From positions 1-64,000 of the forward strand of contig JAKJBX010000004.1 in the NCBI GenBank assembly GCA_022706765.1: 64,000 nucleotides of DNA, given 5' to 3'. The notes below the pieces were generated by a model, which worked only from the letters and a program-made list of their open reading frames with translations, was not told the DNA's origin and searched no databases. This document shows positions 20,703 through 30,980 of the stretch, piece by piece (position 1 is the stretch's first letter; every line of letters begins with the position of its first letter). The DNA comes from Bacillota bacterium. Its GTDB lineage: Bacteria; Bacillota; Clostridia; Monoglobales; Firm-18. Position numbers and translations under genes: made by a program.

Positions 20703-23069
20703 TTATTTTAATTCCACGATGGTAACGCCGCTTTCGCCCTCGCCGAAGGTACCCAGGCGATAGCGCTTGACGTGCGGGTGCTTTTTCAGCATATCGTGGA
20801 TACCCTTGCGCAGCACGCCCGTGCCCTTGCCGTGGATAACCGACAAGGTGTTCATGTTGGAAAGGTACGCATCGTCGATGTACTTTTCCGCTAAGATCAG
20901 CGCATCATCGAGGGTATTGCCCCGAAGGTCGATTTCGTTCTTCATGGCAAGGGAGCGCAGTCCGTTTCCGCCGGATTTTGCCGCAGTATGGCTGGATTTC
21001 ACTGGCTCCGACACAGCTTTTAAATTCGAGATGTGGGAATTGATTTTCAAAATCCCCACCTGGACCGTTACCGTGCCGTCCGGCTTGGGTGCAGCGAGAA
21101 GTGTGCCGTTTTGCTCAATGTCCATAAGGTACACCGTACTGCCGGGCATCAGGTTTTTAGGCGCGTCCGCACCGCTCCTTTGAACGGGCGCCTGACGCGG
21201 AGCGTCGGTCTCCTTCAACTTTTGGTTGAGCTTGTGCCTTACCTCCTGCATCGCCTGACTGACCTGCTTTTGCTCCTGCATTTTTTGCGCCTGCCTGATT
21301 TCTTCTATCAGCGCATCAGCTTCCTTCTTGGCGTTCTCGACGACCCTGCGCGCCTCACGGCGGGCGTTTTCGTCCACACGCTGACGTGCCCGTTCAAGCT
21401 TTTCTTTTTCGGCTTGCAGCGCAGATTTGAGCTGCTCGATTTCAAGACGGTAACGGCTTGCCTCTGTGCGCTCCTCCTCTGCCTCCTGCCTGCTCTGTTC
21501 CAGGCTCGAAATCACGTCCTCAAAGCGGATGCTCTCTTCGGTCAAATGCGCCGTAGCGCTGTCGATGATGAAGTCGGGCAGCCCTAAACGTTTGGATATG
21601 GCAAAGGCGTTGCTCTTGCCCGGAACACCGGTCAGCAGCTTATAGGTCGGCTTTAAGGAGTTGACGTCAAACTCGCACGACGCATTTTCCACGCCATCCG
21701 TTGTCAGCGCATACAGCTTCAATTCACTGTAATGGGTGGTGGCGACCGAAAGGGCACCAACGTCCTTGGTATATTTGAGTATTGCAATCGCAAGCGCGGC
21801 TCCCTCGGTCGGGTCGGTGCCCGCGCCGAGCTCGTCAAACAACACGAGTGAATTGGGGGTCAGGGTTTCTATAATCTTAACGATGTTCGTCATATGCGAG
21901 GAAAACGTGCTGAGCGACTGTTCAATGCTCTGCTCGTCGCCGATGTCGGCAAAAATGTCGTCAAACACGCAAAGCTCGGTGCCGTCCTGTGCGGGCACGG
22001 CAAGCCCCGCGGATGCCATCATCGAAAACAAGCCGATAATTTTGAGCGTGACGGTCTTGCCGCCCGTGTTGGGTCCCGTGATGACCAGCGTGCGGTAGTC
22101 CTGACCCAACCGGACTGTCACCGGCACGACAGTTTTAGGGTCGAGCAGCGGATGTCGACCCTTGTTGATGTTGATAACGCCCTTGTCGTTCAAAAACGGG
22201 ATGACGGCGTTTTGCGCGATCGCAAGCCTTGCCTTGGCAAACAAAAAATCAATCTCGCCGATCATCTCCTGATTGACAAACAGCTCATGGATAATTTCCG
22301 ACACCTGTGCGGTCAGCTCCGCCAATATGCGCTCGATTTCTGCCTGTTCCCTGACGTCCAGCTCACGCAGGGTGTTGTTCGCCTCGACGACGGCGTTCGG
22401 CTCTATAAACAGCGTTGCGCCCGTCGACGACATGTCGTGGACGATACCGCCCACGTCGCTGCGGTGCTCCGCCTTGACAGGCACGACATAGCGTCCGTCG
22501 CGGATAGTGATGATGGACTCCTGCAAATACTTCTGAAAGCGCGCGCCATGTATGATGCTTGTCAGGTGTTCTTTGATTTTAGCGTGGGTATTCTTGATTT
22601 GGCGGCGTATCTGCGCAAGCTGGGGGCTTGCGTTGTCGTCAACCTCCTCCTCCGAAACGATGGCGGAGGTGATGGCGCTTTCAACGGTCTTATGCTCCGA
22701 AAGCCTTGAAAAATAACCGTCAACGGCAAGCGTTTCCGCCTTGGCTTTGCTTCGGTATGTAATCAAAAGCCGTGCGATTTTGAGCACCTTGGCAATGGCA
22801 AGCAGCTCCGCTGCCGACAAAATGCCGCCGATTTCGCAGCGTTTGAGCTGTGAGGTGATCTCCTGCACGCCGGAGGTGTCGGGATTACCCGAGGTGTTTA
22901 GCAGACCGATGGCTTCAGAAAGCTCATCCATCAATTTTTGCACATCAAAAAGAACGCAGAGCGGCGTAAGCGCATCGGCTTTGCGTTTTCCGAATGCATT
23001 TGAGGCGTGCGACTTCAAAAGCGACTTAATTTTATTAAACTCCAAAACATTTTGCGTCTTAATGTCCAT
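20703..23069 (-). CDS. mutS2: Endonuclease/ribosome-rescue ATPase MutS2
   Basis: 788 residues, full length. MutS-type ATPase core with Walker A GPNTGGKTVTLK (about 333-344) and Walker B LVLFDELGAGTDP, coiled-coil linker (about 515-620) and C-terminal Smr domain with DLRGNTLDDA and HGKGTGVLRKG. MutS2 proteins split collided ribosomes and/or suppress recombination; the N-terminal mismatch-recognition domain of MutS is absent, as expected. Monocistronic by spacing, between the esterase and clpX. Confidence 0.97.
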   Translation of the reverse strand: MDIKTQNVLEFNKIKSLLKSHASNAFGKRKADALTPLCVLFDVQKLMDELSEAIGLLNTSGNPDTSGVQEITSQLKRCEIGGILSAAELLAIAKVLKIARLLITYRSKAKAETLAVDGYFSRLSEHKTVESAITSAIVSEEEVDDNASPQLAQIRRQIKNTHAKIKEHLTSIIHGARFQKYLQESIITIRDGRYVVPVKAEHRSDVGGIVHDMSSTGATLFIEPNAVVEANNTLRELDVREQAEIERILAELTAQVSEIIHELFVNQEMIGEIDFLFAKARLAIAQNAVIPFLNDKGVININKGRHPLLDPKTVVPVTVRLGQDYRTLVITGPNTGGKTVTLKIIGLFSMMASAGLAVPAQDGTELCVFDDIFADIGDEQSIEQSLSTFSSHMTNIVKIIETLTPNSLVLFDELGAGTDPTEGAALAIAILKYTKDVGALSVATTHYSELKLYALTTDGVENASCEFDVNSLKPTYKLLTGVPGKSNAFAISKRLGLPDFIIDSATAHLTEESIRFEDVISSLEQSRQEAEEERTEASRYRLEIEQLKSALQAEKEKLERARQRVDENARREARRVVENAKKEADALIEEIRQAQKMQEQKQVSQAMQEVRHKLNQKLKETDAPRQAPVQRSGADAPKNLMPGSTVYLMDIEQNGTLLAAPKPDGTVTVQVGILKINSHISNLKAVSEPVKSSHTAAKSGGNGLRSLAMKNEIDLRGNTLDDALILAEKYIDDAYLSNMNTLSVIHGKGTGVLRKGIHDMLKKHPHVKRYRLGTFGEGESGVTIVELK

Positions 23070-23138
23070 CTTTTGTTTCCTCTACGCAAACATTCACTGC
23101 ACAAGACCGGCAGGCCGTATGCAGTGAACGGTTAATTT

Positions 23139-24431
23139 TTATGAAACGGACTCATTTTTCAGCTTGCTCTTCCTTTGGGGCGGACGCTTGATGGGCTTAC
23201 GGTTTTCATTGAACACGATCTGCGCAATGGCGCTGTTTACCACGCAGTCCTCGCTGATGGTCACCTTCTCGATTTTGGTGTTGGAGGGGATCTCATACAT
23301 AATGTCCATCATGGTTTCCTCCATAATGGAGCGCAGTCCCCTTGCGCCTGTGTTGCGCTCGATCGCCTTTTTGGCAATGGCGGCAAGGGCGGGCTGCTCA
23401 AACTCCAACAGCACGTCGTCAAGCTCGAACATCTTTTGATACTGCTTGACGAGCGAGTTTTTCGGCTCGGTGAGTATGCGGATAAGCGCCTCCTCGTCCA
23501 GCAGGTCAAGCGTCGCCACGATCGGCAGCCTGCCGATAAACTCGGGGATAAGACCGTATTTGAGCAAGTCCTGCGGCAAAAGCTGGCTGAGCAGCTCGCC
23601 AAGCTTTTTGTCGCGTCTGCCCTCGATTTCAGCGCCGAAGCCGAACGCCTTTTTGCCCGTGCGGTTTTCGATGATTTTTTCGATGCCGTCAAACGCACCG
23701 CCGCAGATAAACAAAATATTGGTCGTATTGATCTGAATAAACTCCTGATGCGGATGCTTCCTGCCGCCCTGCGGGGGGACGGATGCAACCGTGCCTTCCA
23801 AAATTTTTAAAAGCGCCTGCTGAACGCCCTCGCCGCTGACGTCACGGGTGATCGAGGGGTTCTCGGTCTTGCGTGTGATCTTGTCGATCTCGTCAATATA
23901 GATGATGCCACGCTCGGCGCTATCGATGTCGTAATCGGCTGCCTGTATCAACTTTAAAAGGATGTTCTCAACATCCTCGCCGACATAGCCCGCCTCGGTC
24001 AGTGATGTGGCATCCGCAATCGCAAACGGCACATTCAGGATTTTGGCAAGCGTCTGCGCCAGCAGCGTCTTACCGGAGCCTGTCGGTCCGAGCATCAAAA
24101 TATTGCTCTTTTGGATCTCAACATCGCCGGAAGCGTCCTCGCTGATGCGCTTATAGTGGTTATAAACCGCAACGGACAACGCCTTCTTTGCGCTCTCCTG
24201 ACCAATGACATAGTCGTCCAAAATCTTTTTGATTTCCTTCGGTTTCGGGATTTCCGTTATGACATTCGGTACGATGACCTCGTATTCGTCTTCTTCGATT
24301 ATGTCAAAGCAAAGCTCCACACACTCGTTGCAAATATAGACCCCGGGTCCTGCAACAAGGCGCTTTACCTGATCTTGATTCTTGCCGCAAAAGGAACACT
24401 TCAATTGTTTCTTTTCCTCAAATTTGCTCAT
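23139..24431 (-). CDS. clpX: ClpX unfoldase
   Basis: 430 residues. N-terminal zinc finger [10 protein letters not shown] with the second pair in CNEC, AAA+ core with Walker A GPTGSGKT, Walker [11 protein letters not shown], sensor [11 protein letters not shown]; the ClpP-docking loop carries the family IGF position. It unfolds substrates for ClpP. Lies 15 bp after clpP in the tig-clpP-clpX order typical of bacteria. Confidence 0.98.
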   Translation of the reverse strand: MSKFEEKKQLKCSFCGKNQDQVKRLVAGPGVYICNECVELCFDIIEEDEYEVIVPNVITEIPKPKEIKKILDDYVIGQESAKKALSVAVYNHYKRISEDASGDVEIQKSNILMLGPTGSGKTLLAQTLAKILNVPFAIADATSLTEAGYVGEDVENILLKLIQAADYDIDSAERGIIYIDEIDKITRKTENPSITRDVSGEGVQQALLKILEGTVASVPPQGGRKHPHQEFIQINTTNILFICGGAFDGIEKIIENRTGKKAFGFGAEIEGRRDKKLGELLSQLLPQDLLKYGLIPEFIGRLPIVATLDLLDEEALIRILTEPKNSLVKQYQKMFELDDVLLEFEQPALAAIAKKAIERNTGARGLRSIMEETMMDIMYEIPSNTKIEKVTISEDCVVNSAIAQIVFNENRKPIKRPPQRKSKLKNESVS

Positions 24432-24446
24432 ATCATCACTCCATTG

Positions 24447-25031
24447 TTATGCTCGCTTTTCCAGTACCTTGTCAATCAGTCCGTACGCGACAGCTTCCGG
24501 TGACGTCAGGAAATTGTCACGATCGGTATCACGCTCGATGACCTCAATCGGCTGACCTGTGTTTTTCGCAAGTATCTCGTTTAAGGTCTTGCGGATTTTC
24601 AACATTCTGTCGGCGTGGATCTTGATGTCGGCAGTCTGACCCTGCATACCGCCGGACGGCTGGTGGATCATGATCTCGCTGTTGGGCAGCGCAAAACGCT
24701 TGCCCTTAGCGCCCGCCGAAAGCAAAAACGCACCCATGCTTGCCGCCATACCGATACAAATCGTGGAAATGTCGCATTTGATAAACTGCATCGTGTCGTA
24801 AATCGCCATGCCGGCGGTTACCGAACCGCCCGGGCTGTTGATATAAAAGTTAATATCTTTATCGGGGTCCTCCCCCTCCAAAAACAGCATCTGCGCCACA
24901 ATAAGACTTGCCGTGACATCGTTGACGTCCTCGCCGAGGAAAATTATTCTGTCTTTTAAAAGCCTTGAATAAATATCATATGAACGCTCTCCGCGGTTTG
25001 TCTGTTCTATAACCATTGGCACTAAACTCAT
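24447..25031 (-). CDS. clpP: ClpP protease subunit
   Basis: 194 residues. Catalytic Ser in [11 protein letters not shown], His in MIHQPSGG, and Asp in the ERDTDRDNF segment, giving the Ser-His-Asp triad. Forms a tetradecameric barrel fed by ClpX. AGGAG lies upstream of the ATG; trigger factor is 24 bp upstream and clpX 15 bp downstream. Confidence 0.98.
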   Translation of the reverse strand: MSLVPMVIEQTNRGERSYDIYSRLLKDRIIFLGEDVNDVTASLIVAQMLFLEGEDPDKDINFYINSPGGSVTAGMAIYDTMQFIKCDISTICIGMAASMGAFLLSAGAKGKRFALPNSEIMIHQPSGGMQGQTADIKIHADRMLKIRKTLNEILAKNTGQPIEVIERDTDRDNFLTSPEAVAYGLIDKVLEKRA

Positions 25032-25055
25032 AATTAACCTCTCCTTTTATGTATA

Positions 25056-26333
25056 TTATTTTATGACGGCGTTTGCTACAATCAGTTCGACGGTTTTTTT
25101 CATCACCAAATCTTTTGAAAGCTCTGCTTCGGCAACATACTTTTTGACGTCTTCAAGCGGCATTTTGTAAAGCTCCGCAAGATTTTTATACTCCGTTTCA
25201 AGCTCCTCGCCGCTGACCTCTACCACCTCTGCCTTTGCGACCGCTTCGAGCATCAGCGTCGCCTTAACGTCGCTTTCCGCCTTGGTCTTGAACTGTGTTT
25301 TGAAATCATCGGGCTTCATGCCCGTCATTTCCATATACTTTTCCAGCGACAGCCCCTGACCTGTCAGGCGCATGTCATAATCGCGCAGCATACCCTCGAT
25401 ACGTGTATCGATCATACATTCAGGAACATCCACCTCGACATTTTCGAGCACGGCGTCGATCGCTGCGGCTTCGGTTTCCGCTTGCTGTTTGCTGTCGGCT
25501 TGTCCTTCCAGCCTGCTCCTGATATTTGTTTTCAGCTCATCGAGCGTGTCAAACTCCGAAACGTCCTTTGCCAGCTCATCGTCGAGCGCAGGCAGCTCCT
25601 TGACCTTGATGCCGTTGACCTTAACGTCAAAGCGCACAGACGCGCCTTTTAAGTCCTCAGCGTGGTAGTCCTCGGGGAAGGTCACGTTGACGACAGCGTC
25701 ATCGCCGATCTTGCTGCCGATAAGCTGCTCCTCAAAGCCAGGGATAAACTGCCCCGAGCCGATGGTGAGGTCATAGCTTGTGCCCTCGCCGCCCGGGAAC
25801 GCCACATCGTCCTTATAGCCCTTAAAATCGATGTTGACGATGTCGCCGTTTTGTACCGCCCGATCTTCGACGGAAACCATCCGGGAATTGCGCTCCCGCA
25901 AGCCGGAAAGCTCCTTTTCGACGTCGTCATCGGTTACATTATACTCAACTTTCTTAATCTTTATACCCTTATACTTGCCCAGCTTCACCTCGGGCTTGAC
26001 CGTGACTTTTACGCTGAGAATGAGGTTTTTACCGCTGCCGATCTGCACAACATCAACGTCGGGGCGGTCGACGGGCTCGAGCGCAAGCGCTTTGACCGCC
26101 TCGTCATACACCTCGGGGAGCAGGATGTTGACGGCGTCCTCATAGAAAATGCCCTCGCCATAGTATTGCTCGATCATCTTTTGCGGAGCCTTACCCTTGC
26201 GGAAGCCGGGCAGATTGAAGTGCTTGGCGTTTTTAAGGTATGCCTTGCCGACGCCCTCTTTGAATTTTGAAACCTCTACTTCAATATTGATCTCGGCGGT
26301 GTTGCCCGAAATTTTTTCCAGGGTTGCTGCCAT
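25056..26333 (-). CDS. tig: Trigger factor
   Basis: 425 residues from the ATG at 26333. A longer frame reaches 26354, but the AGGAGG ribosome site lies inside that extension, so the inner start is right. N-terminal ribosome-binding domain with FRKGKAP signature (about 44-50), FKBP-type PPIase domain (about 160-245) and C-terminal chaperone arms. Ribosome-associated folding chaperone, first gene of tig-clpP-clpX. Confidence 0.97.
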   Translation of the reverse strand: MAATLEKISGNTAEINIEVEVSKFKEGVGKAYLKNAKHFNLPGFRKGKAPQKMIEQYYGEGIFYEDAVNILLPEVYDEAVKALALEPVDRPDVDVVQIGSGKNLILSVKVTVKPEVKLGKYKGIKIKKVEYNVTDDDVEKELSGLRERNSRMVSVEDRAVQNGDIVNIDFKGYKDDVAFPGGEGTSYDLTIGSGQFIPGFEEQLIGSKIGDDAVVNVTFPEDYHAEDLKGASVRFDVKVNGIKVKELPALDDELAKDVSEFDTLDELKTNIRSRLEGQADSKQQAETEAAAIDAVLENVEVDVPECMIDTRIEGMLRDYDMRLTGQGLSLEKYMEMTGMKPDDFKTQFKTKAESDVKATLMLEAVAKAEVVEVSGEELETEYKNLAELYKMPLEDVKKYVAEAELSKDLVMKKTVELIVANAVIK

Positions 26334-26384
26334 GTTGTAATTCCTCCTAAACAATTTTCGTTAACTTATATATTATACCATGGA

Positions 26385-27059
26385 TTACAGAATTTTCATA
26401 GGGGTAAATTGCAAAAAATCGCACGAAACTAACCGCAATTTTATCCCTTCTATTGTCGTATTTACCGCATTTTTGTGCGCCGCCCCGTGCAGGTGTCCGT
26501 AAACACAGGTCCTGACCCCATACCTGCTCAGCACCGCCTTGAATTTGTCATCCGGCGGGTAGTGCAGCGCTACAATGATTTGCTCGGGGTCTGACGGGAT
26601 TGCAGACCTCAGCGACAGCTCCAGCCGCTCAAGCTCACGGTTATGTATCTTGCGGTCCTCGTCGTCGTTTTTGGTGATCTGCCAGCCTCGGGTGCCGCAG
26701 ATTGCCGCGCCGCCGCACATATAGTGATTGTTGTGCAAAAAGTTGATGGTGTCAAAGCCGTGCTGACGGCAAAACGCTGTCTGCTTGTTCATGGTCGTCC
26801 ACCAGTAGTCGTGATTGCCCTTGCTGAGGATTTTCCTGCCCGGCAGACTATTAATAAAGGAAAAATCTTCCACGGCGTTTTGTATATAGGTTGCCCAGGA
26901 ATTGTCGCCGTTTACGATGACGGTGTCGTCGCCGCTGACGGCGCTTTCCCAGTTTTCTTTAAGCCTTTGTTCATAATTCTCCCAATGCTCCCCGAAAACA
27001 TCCATCGGCTTGTCCGTACCGAGGGACAGGTGCAGGTCGGATATTGCGTAAAGTGCCAT
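26385..27059 (-). CDS. Calcineurin-like metallophosphoesterase
   Basis: 224 residues. Metal-site motifs: SDLHLS (DxH), GDNSWA (GDxxW form), KGNHDYWW (GNHD), LHYPP and GHLHG. All expected ligands are present. The substrate is unknown; relatives are cytosolic phosphoesterases of the YkuE-like group. AAGGAG lies upstream of the ATG. Between thrC (upstream, 20 bp) and tig, probably read with thrC. Confidence 0.9.
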   Translation of the reverse strand: MALYAISDLHLSLGTDKPMDVFGEHWENYEQRLKENWESAVSGDDTVIVNGDNSWATYIQNAVEDFSFINSLPGRKILSKGNHDYWWTTMNKQTAFCRQHGFDTINFLHNNHYMCGGAAICGTRGWQITKNDDEDRKIHNRELERLELSLRSAIPSDPEQIIVALHYPPDDKFKAVLSRYGVRTCVYGHLHGAAHKNAVNTTIEGIKLRLVSCDFLQFTPMKIL

Positions 27060-27079
27060 TGCGCTCTCCTTATATCAAA

Positions 27080-28576
27080 CTAAATATCAAGCAGGCTGCT
27101 CACATAATCCTTCATTTCGCCCTTTTCAAGCGTTTTAGAAAACCTGACGGGCTTGGCTTTGAGCTGCGACAGCGAATGCGGCACTTTAAGCCCTGTCAGC
27201 TTAGACAGCGTCTCTAAAAGGGTGTATTCGTCACCTGAAAGATTTTGTTCGCCCCGCAGTGCGCCCAGCACGCTGCGGTTGAATTTAAACGGACTTGCCG
27301 TCGACAGGATGACGGTCTTGGTCGTGTCACCGGTTTCAAACAGATAATGGTCATAGACATTCTTGCCGACCGCCGTATGGGTATCCATAATATAGCCGTA
27401 TGCCTCAAAGGTATCCTTGATAGACAGCAGGGTGTCCTCCTCGCTGGCAAAGCCGCCCCAAAGGACCTCCTTGATTTTTGTCTTGGTGATGTCCGGCACC
27501 TCATATTTGCCGGTTGCCGACAGCGTTTCCATCCAGCCTTTGACACGAGCAAAGTCCTTGCCGGTGATTTCATGTAAAAAGCGCTCTAAGTTGCTGGAAA
27601 TGAGGATGTCCATCGACGGCGACGAGGTGGTGTAAAAGCTTCGGTTCCTGTCGTAGACGCCCGTATTGATAAAATCGGTCAGGACGTTGTTTTTATTGGA
27701 TGCACAAATCAGCTTGTTGACCGGCAGACCCATCAGCTTGGCATAGTAGCCCGCTAAAATGTCGCCGAAATTGCCGGTCGGCACGACAAAATTCACAGGC
27801 TCGCCAGGTGCGATCTCCTCATTTTTGAGCAGGTCGCAGTAGGCTGAAAAATAATAGACGATCTGCGGCACGAGACGTCCCCAGTTGATCGAATTGGCAG
27901 ACGACAGCATATAGCCCTTCTCATCAAGGAGTTTAACATATTCCTTGTCAGTGAAAATCATTTTAACGCCCGTCTGTGCGTCGTCGAAGTTGCCGAATAT
28001 GCCGCTGACGCCGACGTTTTTACCCTCCTGTGTCACCATCTGCGCTCTTTGGATGTCCGACACGCCGCTTTCGGGATAGAACACTGCGATCTTAGTGCCC
28101 TCAACATCCTTAAAGCCTTCGAGCGCCGCCTTACCGGTATCGCCCGAGGTCGCCACGAGGATGACCGCTGTACGGTCGTCGCCCGTTTTTTTCAGGGAAC
28201 GGGTCAGAAGGTGGGGCAGGATTTGCAGGGCGATGTCCTTAAACGCACAGGTGCAGCCATGCCAAAGCTCCAAAAAGTACACTTGATTGTTGAGCTTATA
28301 CACCGGCGTGATGCTTTCGGTTTCAAACTTTTGCTTGTTGTACGCGGCGCTGATGCAGGACATAATTTCCTCGTCCGTAAAATCGTTCAGAAACCTCCGG
28401 AGTATGTTAAACGCACGCATATTATAGCTTTCAGACGCAAGGGCGGCGATTTCTTCCTCCGTCAGCTTCGGGAAACTGTCCGGAACAAACAGTCCGCCGT
28501 CAGGGGCAAGACCCGTTTTGATCGCCTCTGCGCTGGGGCATTCATAATCCTTGCTTCTTGTACTGAGATATTTCAT
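27080..28576 (-). CDS. thrC: Threonine synthase
   Basis: 498 residues from the ATG at 28576; a TTG two codons earlier is an alternative. The N-terminus YLSTRSKDYECPSAEAI is typical of the long ThrC class. PLP lysine lies in CAFKDIAL, and the phosphate-binding loop in ATSGDTGKAALEGF. It converts O-phosphohomoserine to threonine in the cytosol. No T-box or thr leader peptide is seen upstream; instead there is a 350-bp stretch holding hairpin repeats. Confidence 0.96.
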   Translation of the reverse strand: MKYLSTRSKDYECPSAEAIKTGLAPDGGLFVPDSFPKLTEEEIAALASESYNMRAFNILRRFLNDFTDEEIMSCISAAYNKQKFETESITPVYKLNNQVYFLELWHGCTCAFKDIALQILPHLLTRSLKKTGDDRTAVILVATSGDTGKAALEGFKDVEGTKIAVFYPESGVSDIQRAQMVTQEGKNVGVSGIFGNFDDAQTGVKMIFTDKEYVKLLDEKGYMLSSANSINWGRLVPQIVYYFSAYCDLLKNEEIAPGEPVNFVVPTGNFGDILAGYYAKLMGLPVNKLICASNKNNVLTDFINTGVYDRNRSFYTTSSPSMDILISSNLERFLHEITGKDFARVKGWMETLSATGKYEVPDITKTKIKEVLWGGFASEEDTLLSIKDTFEAYGYIMDTHTAVGKNVYDHYLFETGDTTKTVILSTASPFKFNRSVLGALRGEQNLSGDEYTLLETLSKLTGLKVPHSLSQLKAKPVRFSKTLEKGEMKDYVSSLLDI

Positions 28577-28744
28577 AGCCAATAACCGTTAGCCTTTCCG
28601 CTCACATGAATGATAGCCGGTTTTTGTATGCCGCCGTGAGCCAAACGGACACAATCATAAATTCAGACACACCCTCAATAATAATATATATTTGCCAAAA
28701 AGTAAAGACTTTTCTTTGAAATTCAGGTCGTTTGACCCACCCTT

Positions 28745-28895
28745 CGACAACAATCGGCAAGGTGCTGACAAAAGCGACAAGCGAAACGCCTTCGGCGTTT
28801 TGAGTGCGCTGACGCAATCCTTTGCCAAGAAATGAATGCATTGCTTTTACTATGATGGGAAATTCTATGAATTTCTCATCATAGTAAAAGACGCC
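28745..28895 (-). repeat. Terminator-plus-hairpin repeat, family T, copy 1
   Basis: In plus-strand order: a hairpin CGAAACGCC-TTC-GGCGTTTTG, the conserved segment GTGCGCTGACGCAATCCTTT, then a long hairpin CTATGATGGGAAATT / GAATTTCTCATCATAG. The same order and conserved GTGCGCTGACG segment occur at 45676-45782. The stretch 28583-28931 holds no gene that I can support. Confidence 0.7.
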
Positions 28896-28931
28896 GCTCA
28901 AAATGGCGGCGTCCTTTGGAATGCGTTTCAA

Positions 28932-29348
28932 TCAATAGTTTACCAGGTATCTCTCGACACCGTCGGTAGCATCGGCGGCGTCGGCGCTGATAGTCAGCGT
29001 GAACTTAATATTAAACTGCTGGGCAATCTTTTCGAGGAAGTCCAAGAAAATCGTGAGCTTTTCCATATTGCCGTTGACGATTTTGGTGACGCTGTCGATG
29101 AAAATGTGGGTGATATCATAATCACGGGAAATGATGCCGCAGATAAAACCGTAGAATACTTTGTAACTGTCAAGGTCAAAATCAGAGGTGTCAACAAGGC
29201 GGATTGAAGATTTTAAGTCGAACGTGTGGCGGTTGCCCTTCATGATACATACTACTGTGCCGTGTTCCTCGACGGCTGCCTGATTAGCTTGGTCGATAAA
29301 CGCCTTGGTCTTGCCGGAGCCCTTGTGACCCATAATAATACTAATCAT
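28932..29348 (-). CDS. Small P-loop ATP-binding protein of unknown function
   Basis: 138 residues from the ATG at 29348, which has GGGAGGCG upstream. Starts directly with MISIIMGHKGSGKTK, a Walker A (GHKGSGKT) at 7-14, and has a Walker B-like strand DITHIFIDSVTKI. RecA/KaiC-like small NTPase fold; the target is unknown. Similar small proteins occur in clostridial chromosomes without a defined role. A family-L leader repeat (29382-29474) precedes it, and a family-T repeat follows. Confidence 0.7.
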   Translation of the reverse strand: MISIIMGHKGSGKTKAFIDQANQAAVEEHGTVVCIMKGNRHTFDLKSSIRLVDTSDFDLDSYKVFYGFICGIISRDYDITHIFIDSVTKIVNGNMEKLTIFLDFLEKIAQQFNIKFTLTISADAADATDGVERYLVNY

Positions 29349-29381
29349 TTCAAACGCCTCCCGAATAGTATTTTTTTGTTG

Positions 29382-29474
29382 CATAGGAAACTACGCAAAA
29401 TCGACGTAATTTCCACGCCCGCACGGCGAGCAAATGCGTTTGGGAAGATACTGCGCATCCGAACGCTTTTTTGT
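29382..29474 (-). repeat. Leader hairpin repeat, family L, copy C
   Basis: Read on the minus strand: GCGTTCGG ... CCCAAACGC hairpin, then CTCGCC and GGAAATTACGTCGATTTTGC pairing with the following GTAGTTTCC. It matches copy B at the thyA leader but lacks the two middle hairpins. It lies sense-oriented 35 bp before the P-loop gene start. Confidence 0.7.
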
Positions 29475-29559
29475 TGCTATCTCTATTTTAATATAAAAGG
29501 AAATATTTATCAAGCATAAAAGTGCATAAAATAAAAATATTTTTTCTACACTTCCACAC

Positions 29560-30897
29560 TTATTTTAAACGTGCTTCAAGCTCAGCTTTCTCGGTCTCGT
29601 AGCCCGGCTTGCCCAGCAGTGCAAACATATTCTTCTTATACGCTTCGACGCCCGGCTGGTCAAACGGATTAACCCCGAGCATATAGCCGCTGATGGCGCA
29701 TGCCTTTTCAAAGAAGTAGACCAGGCTGCCGAAGCAGTATTCGGACAGCTCGGGGATGGTGATGACAAGATTCGGCACGCCGCCGTCGGTATGGGCAAGC
29801 ATGGTGCCTTGCAGCGCCATTTTGTTCACGAAATCCACCGTCTTGCCCGCCAGGAAATTCAGACCATCCAAATCCTGCGGCTCCGCCTTTAAAGTGATGT
29901 CGCTTTTGGTCTTTTCCACGCTGAGCACGGTTTCAAAAATAACACGCATACCGTCCTGAATGTATTGACCCATCGAGTGCAGGTCGGTCGAAAAGTCCGC
30001 GCCCGCAGGGAATATGCCCTTTCCGTCCTTGCCCTCGCTCTCACCGTAGAGCTGCTTCCACCACTCGGTGAAAAAGTGCAGCGACGGCTCGTAATTCACC
30101 ATGACCTCAATGTTTTTGCCTTTTCTGAGCAATGCGTTCCTCGCAGCGGCATATTGATAGCAGATGTTCTTTGAAAGGTCACTCTCTGCAAAGTCCGCTC
30201 TTGCATCCGCCGCGCCCCGCATCATGGCGTCAATGTCCGCACCGCTGACGGCGATCGGCAAAAGCCCGACGGCGGTCAGCACCGAAAACCTGCCGCCAAC
30301 GTCGTCCGGCACAACAAAGCTCTCGTAGCCCTGCTCGGTCGCAAGTCCTTTTAATGCGCCCCTCGCTTTGTCCGTGGTCACATAAATTCTTCCCCTTGCG
30401 CCGTCCTTGCCATACCTGCTTTCGATTATTTCCCTGAAAACACGAAAGGCAATGGCTGGCTCGGTGGTGGTACCCGACTTTGAAATCACGTTGATCGAAA
30501 AGTCCTTGTCCTTAACGTATTCCGTCAGCTCTTTCAAATACGACGGGCTGATGGAGTTGCCCGCAAAGAAGATTTGTGTCCTTTGCGTATAGTTGGCAAG
30601 CGGCGAGGTCAAAAACTCTATCGCCGCCCTTGCGCCCAAATACGAGCCGCCGATACCGATGACAATCAGCACCTGCGAGTTGCTTCTTATCCTTTCAGCC
30701 GCCTTTTTAATGCGTGCAAACTCCTCTTTGTCATAGTCGATCGGCAAGTCCAGCCAACCTAAAAAATCGCTGCCCGCACCCGTTCTTTTGTGCAAAAGCT
30801 CGTGCGCCGCCGCAACAAATGCTTGTTGCCGCATGATTTCACCCTCCGCAAGATACGGCACGGCCTTTTTGTAATCAAAACCGATTTTCCCCGGCAT
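29560..30897 (-). CDS. pgi: Glucose-6-phosphate isomerase
   Basis: 445 residues, the short bacterial PGI form. [13 protein letters not shown], the [10 protein letters not shown] phosphate-binding loop, and [15 protein letters not shown] signature are present; catalytic Glu and His lie in the [13 protein letters not shown] region. Interconverts glucose-6-P and fructose-6-P in glycolysis. Single gene with an upstream AT-rich promoter region (30898-30980) and GGAGG before the ATG. Confidence 0.97.
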   Translation of the reverse strand: MPGKIGFDYKKAVPYLAEGEIMRQQAFVAAAHELLHKRTGAGSDFLGWLDLPIDYDKEEFARIKKAAERIRSNSQVLIVIGIGGSYLGARAAIEFLTSPLANYTQRTQIFFAGNSISPSYLKELTEYVKDKDFSINVISKSGTTTEPAIAFRVFREIIESRYGKDGARGRIYVTTDKARGALKGLATEQGYESFVVPDDVGGRFSVLTAVGLLPIAVSGADIDAMMRGAADARADFAESDLSKNICYQYAAARNALLRKGKNIEVMVNYEPSLHFFTEWWKQLYGESEGKDGKGIFPAGADFSTDLHSMGQYIQDGMRVIFETVLSVEKTKSDITLKAEPQDLDGLNFLAGKTVDFVNKMALQGTMLAHTDGGVPNLVITIPELSEYCFGSLVYFFEKACAISGYMLGVNPFDQPGVEAYKKNMFALLGKPGYETEKAELEARLK

Positions 30898-30980
30898 TAT
30901 GTAACCTCCACTCGCATAATAAAAAATTTTGATATTATTTTAATATATATGCCGAAAAAAAGCAAGTGTTTGAAACGTCT

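Noticed and set aside
28583..28931. T-box or thr leader before thrC
   Set aside because: No T-box motif, specifier loop or threonine-rich leader peptide; the region is a family-T repeat.
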